In this document: positions 1-5,698 of the stretch, one piece after another
How positions within the stretch are numbered: position 1 is the first letter of the stretch
Layout of the letters: every line of letters starts with the position of its first letter
Assembly (NCBI GenBank): GCA_020444985.1
Contig: JAGRHK010000103.1
Span: forward strand, 1-6,304
Length of the DNA stretch: 6,304 bases
Direction of reading: 5' to 3'
Source: Candidatus Competibacteraceae bacterium
GTDB lineage: Bacteria > Pseudomonadota > Gammaproteobacteria > Competibacterales > Competibacteraceae
Notes under the pieces: model-generated
Databases searched by the model: none
Told to the model about the DNA's origin: nothing
What the model saw: only the letters and a program-made list of their open reading frames with translations
Program-made: the position numbers and the translations under genes

Positions 1-1661
1 CCATCCAGGATCATGACATCGAGGGTTTGGATCTCAGCTCCTGGCGCATGGCGCTGAATGGCGCGGAACCGGTCAGTCCAGCGACTCTGGAACGCTTCAT
101 GGCCCGCTTTGAACGCTACGGTTTCCGGCGGGACGCCATGGCGCCGGTCTATGGACTGGCCGAGTGCTCGGTTGGACTGGCGTTGCAACCGCCGAATCGC
201 CGTCCCGTCATCGATCGAGTGCAACGCGGCGTCTTTATGGCCAGTGGCCGGGCGGAGCCTGCCCCACTCAGCGATGATAACGCCCTGTTCTTTCCTGCCT
301 GTGGCCAACCCATTCCCGATCATCAGATCCGCATTGTCGATGAGCATGGCCGGGAGTTGCCGGAACGGCGGGAGGGTCGTCTGGAATTCAAAGGTCCTTC
401 GGCGACCGTCGGTTATTACCGCAACCCCGAGGCCACCCAGCGATTATTCCCGCATGGCGATGGTTGGCTGGATTCCGGAGATCGCGGCTATCTGGCCGAT
501 GGCGATATCTACCTGACCGGACGGGTCAAGGATTTGATCATTCGCTGCGGGCGAAATATTTATCCCTACGAACTGGAACAGGCGGTGGGCGAAATTCCTG
601 ATATCCGCAAGGGTTGTGTAGCGGTCTTTGCCAGCAGCGATCCAGCGACCGGCAGCGAACGTCTGGTGGTGGTGGCCGAAACCCGGGTGACTCAGTCGGA
701 AGCTCAGGAGCATCTTCGTCAGCAAATTCAAAGTGTCAGTGTGGATTTGTTAGGGACGCCGCCGGACGATGTGCAATTGACTCCACCGCGCACGGTATTA
801 AAGACGTCCAGCGGCAAGATCCGCCGGGCGGCCATTCGGGAATTGTATGAACAACATGCATTAGGGCAGGGCGGTCGCGCGCTTTGGCTGCAACTGACGC
901 GGATGACCCTGGTCAGCGCCTGGGCGCAGGTACGACGGTTGGGGCGCGGCATGAGCGAACAGCTGTTTGCCGGATATGCCTGGATGATGTATGGGGTGCT
1001 GGCTCCTTTTACCTGGCTGGGCATCATGATCCTGCCCAAGCTGGCATGGCGCTGGGCGCTGGCCCGGACGGCGTCCCGCATATTGGCGTGGGTCACGGGA
1101 ACGCCGCTGACCGTGCGCGGACTCCAGCATCTGCCAACGGGCGCTTGCATCCTCGTGGCGAATCATTCCAGTTTTCTGGATGCCTACGTGCTGATCGCAG
1201 CGATTCCCCGGCACTTTCATTACGTCGCCAAGCGGGAGCTGTTGAATAATCCCTGGCTGGCGCGTCCCCTGCAACGGGTGGGGACCTTGTTCGTGGAGCG
1301 ATTTGACCTGCAACGTAGCGTGGATGAGGCGCGCAAGGTGGCGGAAGCGGCTCATGCCGGCCAATCCCTGGGCTTTTTCCCAGAAGGGACGTTTAAACGG
1401 ATGCCGGGTCTGTTATCGTTCCGCATGGGCGCTTTCATGGCGGCGGCGCAGGCGGGCGTTCCCGTGGCGCCGGTGACGATTCGCGGAACGCGCGATATGT
1501 TGCGCGCCGGGTCCTGGTTTCCCCGTCGGGGGCATTTGGAGGTCATTATTGAACCGCCAATTCAACCAACCGGCGATGACTGGTCAGCGGCGGTGCGGCT
1601 ACGCGATGCGGTGCGCGCGGTGATTTTGCGCAATTGTGGCGAACCGGATATGGCCGAGTAG
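1..1661 (+). CDS. Fatty acyl-AMP ligase fused to PlsC-type acyltransferase (5' end missing)
   Basis: The reading frame is open to the left edge (first full codon at base 3), so the N-terminal half of the ligase lies outside the window. Residue numbers below count from the TTG at 27, which is internal and not the start. The first part is the end of an ANL-superfamily adenylating domain: NGAEPV (11-16), YGLAE (42-46), DSGDRGYL (about 151), GRVKDLIIRCGRNIYPYELE (about 167), and the C-terminal KTSSGK with the expected catalytic Lys264. The text resembles fatty acyl-AMP ligases (FAAL) more than acyl-CoA synthetases. A hydrophobic stretch follows (about 313-350), then a lysophospholipid acyltransferase domain with NHSSFLD (N379, catalytic pair H380/D385) and FPEGT (451-455). 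Inferred role: activating a free fatty acid as acyl-AMP, probably loading an acyl carrier protein, and acylating a lysophospholipid at the inner membrane. This is analogous to E. coli Aas but in reversed domain order. The acyl acceptor is unknown. Confidence 0.88.
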   Translation, partial: IQDHDIEGLDLSSWRMALNGAEPVSPATLERFMARFERYGFRRDAMAPVYGLAECSVGLALQPPNRRPVIDRVQRGVFMASGRAEPAPLSDDNALFFPACGQPIPDHQIRIVDEHGRELPERREGRLEFKGPSATVGYYRNPEATQRLFPHGDGWLDSGDRGYLADGDIYLTGRVKDLIIRCGRNIYPYELEQAVGEIPDIRKGCVAVFASSDPATGSERLVVVAETRVTQSEAQEHLRQQIQSVSVDLLGTPPDDVQLTPPRTVLKTSSGKIRRAAIRELYEQHALGQGGRALWLQLTRMTLVSAWAQVRRLGRGMSEQLFAGYAWMMYGVLAPFTWLGIMILPKLAWRWALARTASRILAWVTGTPLTVRGLQHLPTGACILVANHSSFLDAYVLIAAIPRHFHYVAKRELLNNPWLARPLQRVGTLFVERFDLQRSVDEARKVAEAAHAGQSLGFFPEGTFKRMPGLLSFRMGAFMAAAQAGVPVAPVTIRGTRDMLRAGSWFPRRGHLEVIIEPPIQPTGDDWSAAVRLRDAVRAVILRNCGEPDMAE

Positions 1662-1696
1662 GGATCGCGCCAGGCATCGGGCATCAGGCGCCATCC
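1662..1696 (+). terminator. Stem-loop directly after the ligase-acyltransferase stop codon
   Basis: GGATCGCGCC (1662-1671) and GGCGCCATCC (1687-1696) form a ten-base-pair stem with one mismatch around a 15-base loop. It begins on the base after the TAG stop. There is no T-run behind it (the nearby run at 1725-1731 is of A), so it is not a classical intrinsic terminator. It could slow 3' exonucleases, mark a Rho-dependent end, or be chance. Confidence 0.3.
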
Positions 1697-1737
1697 GCAT
1701 TCGGGCCGCTCAACCAACGCCCCATAAAAAAGCAGCA

Positions 1738-1745
1738 TATAGAAT
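1738..1745 (+). promoter_or_regulatory. Possible -10 element upstream of the FAH-family gene
   Basis: An AT-rich island (about 1722-1750) interrupts otherwise G+C-rich sequence before the hydrolase gene. It contains TAGAAT (1740-1745), five of six matches to the sigma-70 -10 consensus. No good -35 hexamer is seen 16-18 bases upstream, so this is weak support for a promoter serving the hydrolase and the oxidoreductase after it. Confidence 0.22.
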
Positions 1746-1752
1746 TAATAGC

Positions 1753-1757
1753 AGGAA
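1753..1757 (+). promoter_or_regulatory. Ribosome binding site fixing the FAH-family start
   Basis: AGGAA lies 7 bases before the ATG at 1765. It supports that ATG over the in-frame GTG at 1636, which would overlap the preceding gene and add 43 residues that look like translated intergenic DNA. Confidence 0.6.
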
Positions 1758-1764
1758 ATACATC

Positions 1765-2424
1765 ATGATTGACCAACATCATTATCTGGATGGTAGTCCG
1801 CTCCATCTGCCCGTCGGCAAAGTCGTATGCATTGGCCGAAACTATCTCGACCATATTCGCGAACTGAATAACTCGATTCCTGAAACGCCTATCCTGTTCA
1901 TCAAGCCCGCTACCGCTGTGGTCCCTCTGGACCAGCCCATCCACTTACCCCTGGGACGCGGTGCATGCCATCACGAGGTTGAATTGGCGGTGCTGGTCGG
2001 ACAACGGTTGCAAAACGCGGATATCGAAACCGCACGTCAGGCCATTGCGGGTTATGGCGTCGCCCTGGATTTGACTTTGCGCGATCTGCAGAACGAACTG
2101 AAGAAAAAAGGTCATCCCTGGGAAACCGCCAAGGCTTTTGACGGTTCCTGCCCATTATCCCCGTTTTTGCAACCGGACGCGCTTCCTCACCCCCAAGCGG
2201 CTGACTTGCGTCTGCGCGTCAATGGCGAAATACGCCAGCAAGGGAACACGCAACAGATGATGGTCGGTATTTTTGAACTCATCGCCTACATTTCCACGCA
2301 TTTTACCTTGCAACCCGGCGATGTCGTGCTGACCGGAACCCCGGCGGGAGTGGGACCGCTTGCCTCCGGCGATGTCCTGGTCCTGAATTTGGACAAGCAT
2401 GCGTTTTCCGCACGGGTCGCCTGA
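1765..2424 (+). CDS. ycgM: Fumarylacetoacetate hydrolase family protein, YcgM/FAHD1 type
   Basis: This 219-residue protein has the same length as E. coli YcgM and closely resembles it from memory in several blocks: KVVCIGRNYLDHI, ILFIKPATA, HHEVELAVL, IAGYGVALDLTLRD, WETAKAFDGSCPLS and GDVVLTGTPAGVGPL. The divalent-metal ligands of the family are present as E71, E73 and D102. The catalytic lid pair known from FAHD1 is H30/E33, and K123 and R106 are also in place, so the enzyme should be active. Family activities include hydrolysis of acylpyruvates such as fumarylpyruvate, oxaloacetate decarboxylation, and oxaloacetate keto-enol tautomerisation as metabolite repair; sequence alone does not choose among them. 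It is expected to be a cytosolic Mg/Mn-dependent dimer. An AGGAA site precedes the start. The quinone oxidoreductase gene follows after 5 bases, which implies co-transcription. No aromatic-degradation genes flank it, which favours a housekeeping repair role over a catabolic one. Confidence 0.93.
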   Translation: MIDQHHYLDGSPLHLPVGKVVCIGRNYLDHIRELNNSIPETPILFIKPATAVVPLDQPIHLPLGRGACHHEVELAVLVGQRLQNADIETARQAIAGYGVALDLTLRDLQNELKKKGHPWETAKAFDGSCPLSPFLQPDALPHPQAADLRLRVNGEIRQQGNTQQMMVGIFELIAYISTHFTLQPGDVVLTGTPAGVGPLASGDVLVLNLDKHAFSARVA

Positions 2425-2429
2425 ATGGC

Positions 2430-3008
2430 ATGAATATCCTGATTATCCATGCGCATCCGAACCCGCGCAGCTTCAACCAGGCTATTTTGGACAGGGTCGA
2501 CGCGACTTTGCGCGAACAAGGCCATGCCACCCAAATCCATGATCTCTATCAAATGCAATTTTGCTGTGTCCTGGATGGCGAAGATTTATTGCGCAACTGG
2601 CGCGGCAATCTGGCGGACGATGTGCAGCGCGAGCAGGCAGCGGTTCGCTGGGCGCAGGGATTGGTATTGATCTATCCGATCTGGTGGTTCGGTCCTCCGG
2701 CGATTTTGAAAGGCTGGATTGACCGGGTTTTTACCCGTAAATTTGCCTTTGACATTGATGCCCACGGTATGCACGGCTTGCTGACGCATGAACGAGCGCT
2801 GATTCTCAACACCCTGGGCGGGGATGAAGCCACTTACCAGCGGGAACACTGGCATGAACTGCTGGTCCGCCCCATCGCTGAGGGCGTACTCGGTGCTTGT
2901 GGAGTGCGCAATGTCGTCTACCAGGCCTTCTATGAGGTGCCCTCCATCGCCCATGCCGCGCGGCAGACAATGCTGGATCAAGTTGGCGCCTTGGCGGCTG
3001 AGTTCTGA
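2430..3008 (+). CDS. NAD(P)H:quinone oxidoreductase, flavodoxin-like fold
   Basis: This 192-residue protein belongs to the Flavodoxin_2 / NQO1-YwrO-MdaB group. It opens with the beta strand and flavin phosphate loop MNILIIHAHPNPRSFN (1-16). The conserved LIYPIWWFGPPAILKGWIDRVF block (80-101) follows, where the aromatic pair and Pro residues line the flavin site, and then NTLGGDEATY (127-136). The expected reaction is two-electron reduction of quinones or other electrophiles with NAD(P)H and bound FMN or FAD, in the cytosol, avoiding semiquinone radicals. A role as a KefF-like regulatory subunit is less likely because no Kef channel gene is adjacent. The start is the ATG at 2430, because the ATG at 2425 reaches a stop after two codons. 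The gap from the hydrolase stop is only 5 bases and no strong ribosome site of its own is seen, so translational coupling is likely. The exact substrate is not readable from sequence. Confidence 0.9.
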   Translation: MNILIIHAHPNPRSFNQAILDRVDATLREQGHATQIHDLYQMQFCCVLDGEDLLRNWRGNLADDVQREQAAVRWAQGLVLIYPIWWFGPPAILKGWIDRVFTRKFAFDIDAHGMHGLLTHERALILNTLGGDEATYQREHWHELLVRPIAEGVLGACGVRNVVYQAFYEVPSIAHAARQTMLDQVGALAAEF

Positions 3009-3058
3009 CGACCCTTCCAAAAACCATGCGGTGCTTGGCATAATGCCCGCTATTGTTC

Positions 3059-3078
3059 AACCGCCATCGAGGCGGGTT
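3059..3078 (+). terminator. Small G+C-rich hairpin between the oxidoreductase and GT4 genes
   Basis: CCGCC (3061-3065) and GGCGG (3071-3075) pair around a five-base loop, with flanking AA/TT across one bulged G. Only TTTA follows, so it is at best a weak terminator for the preceding pair of genes. It lies in the untranslated region upstream of the glycogen synthase gene and could equally be part of its leader. Confidence 0.22.
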
Positions 3079-3110
3079 TAAAACAACCTACATTGCCATC
3101 CACCTTGGCC

Positions 3111-3117
3111 AAGGGAG
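3111..3117 (+). promoter_or_regulatory. Ribosome binding site for the GT4 synthase
   Basis: AAGGGAG ends 10 bases before the ATG at 3128, which is a little long but workable. It supports that start over the in-frame upstream codon at 3053, since homologues begin at the MRVLLTTNEYPP strand. Confidence 0.6.
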
Positions 3118-3127
3118 CATAACAACA

Positions 3128-4375
3128 ATGCGCGTCCTGCTGACCACGAATGAATATCCGCCCTATGTCTATGGCGGCGCTGGCGTTCATGTCGAATACC
3201 TGTCCCGCGAACTGGCGAAGCTCACCCCGGTCGAGGTGCGCAGTTTTCACGAGCAGAGGCTCGATGAAGGCCAGTTGCATGTGCGCGGCATCAAAATGGA
3301 CACCACCCATTTTGCCGGCTGCCCGCAATCCTTTGTCTCCCCGCTCAAGGCGCTGAGCACCTGCCTGGCTTTCGTTGGCCAGGGCATCGGCGATGATCTG
3401 GATGGCGGCAATGCCGAGATTATTCACTGCCATACCTGGTATGCGCACTTTAGCGGCATTCTCGCCAAGATTCTCTACAACATCCCGATGGTGATCACTG
3501 TTCATTCGCTGGAGCCCTTGCGCCCCTGGAAGCGTGACCAACTCGGGCATGGCTATGATCTATCGCGCTGGATCGAGAAAAGCGCTCTGGAAGCCGCCGA
3601 CGCCATCATCGCCGTCTCGCGTAGCACCCGCGAAGATGTCCTGCGATTGTTCAATGTCGATCCAACCCGGGTTGTCGTGATTCCCAATGGCATTGATACC
3701 GAAGAATACCAGCCGATTCATGCGCCGGAAGTGTTGAGCAAACACGGTATCGATCCTGACCGTCCTTTTGTATTGTTCGTTGGACGCATCACCCGGCAGA
3801 AAGGATTGTACTATCTGTTGCAGGCCATCCCGCACATTGATCCCAAGTTGCAAATCGTGCTTTGCGCCGGCGATGCCGATACCCTGGCCATGCAACGTGA
3901 AATTGAGGAAATTGTCCACGAACTGCAAAGCCACCGTTCCGGCATTGTCTGGATCTCCAAGATGTTGCCTCGTCAGGAAACGATTGCGCTTTACTCGCAC
4001 GCCACCATTTTCTGCTGTCCATCCATCTATGAACCTTTTGGCATCATCAACCTGGAAGCAATGGCCTGTGGCACTCCAGTCGTCGGCAGCGCCGTAGGCG
4101 GCATTTGCGAAGTCGTCGTGGAAGGTGAAACCGGCTTGCTGGTCGACCCGCACCTGTCCTCGGAGCCGCCGCACGATCCGATTTCACCCGCTCGTTTCGA
4201 GCAGGGGCTGGCTGATGCAATCAATCGGATTGCCAATGATCCGGAATTGTGTCGGCAAATGGCCGAAGCGGGCCGCGAACGGGTCGAACGGCATTACAGT
4301 TGGCGTAGCATTGCCCAGCAGACCTATGATCTCTATCGGCGCTTGCGTTCCCAACGCGATGGAAACAGTGATTAA
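3128..4375 (+). CDS. glgM: GT4-family glycogen synthase, actinobacterial GlgA/GlgM type
   Basis: This 415-residue GT-B glycosyltransferase closely resembles the mycobacterial GlgA/GlgM protein (Rv1212c, from memory) rather than the roughly 477-aa GT5 GlgA of E. coli. Shared blocks are NEYPPYVYGGAGVH (8-21, N-terminal G-loop), HCHTWY (100-105), HSLEPLRPWKRDQLGHGY (126-143), NGIDTEEY, FVGRITRQKG with R220 and K225 for sugar-nucleotide phosphates, and the GT4 E-x7-E pair E302/E310 in YEPFGIINLEAMACGTPVV. Family members use ADP-glucose. They either extend alpha-1,4-glucan or, as shown for mycobacterial GlgM, join ADP-glucose to glucose-1-phosphate giving maltose-1-phosphate for GlgE. No signal peptide is visible, so it is cytosolic. 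It stands alone here: no glgB, glgC, glgE or glgP is in the window. A 119-base leader separates it from the previous gene, so it probably has its own promoter, but I could not identify one. Family is firm; the choice of glucan versus maltose-1-phosphate synthesis is open. Confidence 0.9.
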   Translation: MRVLLTTNEYPPYVYGGAGVHVEYLSRELAKLTPVEVRSFHEQRLDEGQLHVRGIKMDTTHFAGCPQSFVSPLKALSTCLAFVGQGIGDDLDGGNAEIIHCHTWYAHFSGILAKILYNIPMVITVHSLEPLRPWKRDQLGHGYDLSRWIEKSALEAADAIIAVSRSTREDVLRLFNVDPTRVVVIPNGIDTEEYQPIHAPEVLSKHGIDPDRPFVLFVGRITRQKGLYYLLQAIPHIDPKLQIVLCAGDADTLAMQREIEEIVHELQSHRSGIVWISKMLPRQETIALYSHATIFCCPSIYEPFGIINLEAMACGTPVVGSAVGGICEVVVEGETGLLVDPHLSSEPPHDPISPARFEQGLADAINRIANDPELCRQMAEAGRERVERHYSWRSIAQQTYDLYRRLRSQRDGNSD

Positions 4376-4420
4376 GATTTCGATCCTACTTTCATTGCTC
4401 CAAGCAAAGCTTGCACACTG

Positions 4421-4426
4421 AAGGAG
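4421..4426 (+). promoter_or_regulatory. Strong ribosome binding site for the DUF2189 gene
   Basis: A consensus AAGGAG lies 6 bases before the ATG at 4433, the best ribosome site in the window. It fixes the start. Confidence 0.7.
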
Positions 4427-4432
4427 TCCGCG

Positions 4433-5233
4433 ATGACAGATACGATCCGGGTTGTGGAAAGTTCGTTGATAACGCCGAAAGTTCGGATCATCGCCACTGA
4501 AAGGCCCTGGGAATGGCTGGGCGCTGGCTGGAACGATCTGTGGCGGGCGCCGATGGTGAGCATTCCCTATGGACTGATTTTCATGATCATGGGCTATATT
4601 CTGGTCTATTTGGTCGAGGCGCAATTCCAATACGCATTAGCCCTGACCACTGGTTTTTTACTGGCGGGTCCATTCCTGGCAATGGGCTTGTACGACATCA
4701 GCCGGCGGTTGCAGATGGGCGAACCGGCGACCTTGCGACATGCGCTCACCGCTTGGCAGCATAATACGGTACCGATTTTGCTGTTCGGCATCATGATCGG
4801 TCTGCTGATGATTATCTGGGCGCGTCTGTCTGCGCTGTTGTTTGGGCTGATCGTCACCGGCCAGCACATGACCCTGAGTAGCGCTGCCTCCCAAATATTT
4901 TTCTCAGGGAGCGGTCTGACCTTTCTACTGGTCTTCATTGGCGTTGGCGCCGTCATCGCCACTGTGGTCTTCGCCATCAGCGTAGTCGCCATCCCAATGA
5001 TGCTGGATCGCAAGGTCGACTTTATTACTGCGGTGCTGACCAGCCTGACCGCCGTCCGCGCCAATCCGAAGCCGATGGCGTTGTGGGCAACGCTGATCGT
5101 GGTCTTTACGGGAATTGGTCTGATTTCCTTCTACATCGGCCTGGTGATTGCCCTCCCGCTGATCGGCCACGCGACGTGGCACGCTTACCAGGAACTCGTT
5201 GACAACAGCGACATCGAGCAGCAACCCGCTTGA
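4433..5233 (+). CDS. DUF2189 family multi-pass membrane protein
   Basis: This 266-residue inner-membrane protein has a short soluble N-terminus with RPWEWLGAGWNDLWRAP (24-40). About five or six membrane segments follow, near 42-61, 67-87, 113-140, 162-190 and 216-246, with a hydrophilic tail. Blocks typical of DUF2189 are GPFLAMGLYDISRRLQMGEP (79-98), IPMMLDRKVDFITAVLTSLTAV (187-208), NPKPMALWA (211-219) and LPLIGHATWHAYQ (241-253). The conserved polar loop residues (DISRR, LDR, HATWH) suggest a specific but unknown role. I do not know of an assigned function for this family and assign none. The gene begins 57 bases after the glycogen synthase stop and could be read from the same transcript, since no convincing terminator lies between. 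It is the last plus-strand gene before a convergent iron-uptake operon. Confidence 0.88.
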   Translation: MTDTIRVVESSLITPKVRIIATERPWEWLGAGWNDLWRAPMVSIPYGLIFMIMGYILVYLVEAQFQYALALTTGFLLAGPFLAMGLYDISRRLQMGEPATLRHALTAWQHNTVPILLFGIMIGLLMIIWARLSALLFGLIVTGQHMTLSSAASQIFFSGSGLTFLLVFIGVGAVIATVVFAISVVAIPMMLDRKVDFITAVLTSLTAVRANPKPMALWATLIVVFTGIGLISFYIGLVIALPLIGHATWHAYQELVDNSDIEQQPA

Positions 5234-5465
5234 ATAATCTTACCTGCGTCAAAACTTACCGGATGCGGGGCGTGGTCATGGCTGACGCTTGGCCCGCCTC
5301 TGTCTGGTAATACACGATCCGGCAATACTCGCCGTCGAATAAAAAGCGCGGATCACTGGACTACAGCAGAAGATGACCGCCTGATCAGCGGATCATGGAC
5401 CCGTCTTTTCGAGGGAAGCTGCCGATTCGTGATGGTGACAAAAGATGGGACGAAATGAATGTGCG
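5234..5465. other. Convergent intergenic region without a convincing gene
   Basis: The stretch between the DUF2189 stop and the Cys-rich gene stop holds no supported gene. Visible elements are the 8-base palindrome CTGATCAG (5381-5388), a direct repeat GCGGATCA (5348-5355 and 5388-5395), and a distant inverted pair GCGTCA/TGACGC (5246-5251 and 5283-5288). A 34-codon minus-strand stretch without a start codon (5256-5360) reads like protein and may be a gene remnant. No T-run-backed terminator for the DUF2189 gene is apparent. Confidence 0.5.
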
Positions 5466-5696
5466 TCAGGAAAAGTCAGATGGATGATGTCTGACTTGCA
5501 ACTTGCCCTGCGCCTTGGCGCAGGATGCCCCCAAGGCGCAACCGCCACACTCACGGGTCGATTCAGCGTACTGGCCGGAACGATCCTTGCTTCGGCCAGC
5601 GCCGCATCGAAACCATCCAGCGGGCGCATAAGCCCGTAATAACCCGAAAACCGCGCCCACCACCATCAACAGCGCCAACCCATCCTGCCAGAGCAT
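5466..5696 (-). CDS. Small Cys-rich single-pass membrane protein, FeoB-associated
   Basis: This 76-residue protein starts at an ATG 2 bases after the feoB stop (TGA-TC-ATG), so the two are almost certainly translationally coupled. A G-rich stretch at the feoB end may serve as ribosome site. Residues 4-22 (about QDGLALLMVVGAVFGLLRA) form one membrane segment. A basic, polar tail follows with four cysteines: C31 and the cluster CGGCALGASC (C50, C53, C59). Size, position and layout match small Cys-rich proteins found behind feoB in many bacteria (the Pfam 'FeoB-associated Cys-rich membrane protein' type, or the DUF6587 type of gammaproteobacteria). I could not confirm which family. The inferred role is as an accessory or iron/redox-sensing partner of FeoB at the inner membrane, replacing FeoC. 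It is not similar to the winged-helix FeoC of E. coli. The 3' end of the gene is rich in inverted repeats. Confidence 0.75.
   Translation of the reverse strand: MLWQDGLALLMVVGAVFGLLRAYAPAGWFRCGAGRSKDRSGQYAESTRECGGCALGASCAKAQGKLQVRHHPSDFS
5473..5497 (-). terminator. Candidate terminator overlapping the last codons of the Cys-rich gene
   Basis: AAGTCAGA (5473-5480) and TCTGACTT (5490-5497) are a perfect 8-base inverted repeat with a 9-base loop. Read on the minus strand the stem runs directly into a four-base T-run (TTTT, then CC). The stem is rather A+T-rich and the T-run is short, so termination may be weak. It lies inside the final codons and ends 7 bases before the stop position. Confidence 0.4.
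5507..5540 (-). repeat. Two overlapping inverted repeats in the Cys-rich gene
   Basis: CCTGCGCC-TT-GGCGCAGG (5507-5524) is a compact perfect 8-base hairpin. TGCGCCTTGG (5509-5518) also pairs perfectly with CCAAGGCGCA (5531-5540) over a 12-base loop. Both use bases 5509-5518, so the two stems exclude each other. They fall in the codons for the Cys cluster, just upstream (in minus-strand transcription) of the candidate terminator. Confidence 0.6.
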
Positions 5697-5698
5697 GA

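Noticed and set aside
861..1364. Long open frame on the minus strand opposite the acyltransferase region
   Set aside because: It is a low-complexity His/Gln/Pro/Arg-rich translation with no motif, lying entirely antisense to a well-supported domain.
1636..1764. N-terminal extension of the FAH-family gene from an in-frame GTG
   Set aside because: It would overlap the previous gene and adds 43 residues with no family similarity; the ATG at 1765 has a ribosome site and gives the exact length of YcgM.
3014..3044. Promoter for the glycogen synthase gene with CATAAT (3039-3044) as -10
   Set aside because: No acceptable -35 lies at 16-18 bases, and the element is about 85 bases before the start, so the match is not strong enough to list.
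3560..4174. 204-codon open frame on the minus strand opposite the glycogen synthase gene
   Set aside because: It mirrors the codons of a gene with clear GT4 motifs; the translation shows no recognisable family and no ribosome site was evident.
4401..4413. Inverted repeat CAAGC-AAA-GCTTG between the synthase and DUF2189 genes as a terminator
   Set aside because: The stem is only 5 base pairs with a 3-base loop and no T-run, so it is too weak to call.
5445..5639. Plus-strand 64-codon frame opposite the Cys-rich gene
   Set aside because: The minus-strand frame has a coupled start after feoB, a membrane helix and a Cys cluster; the plus frame has no motif, no family likeness and would run against the operon.
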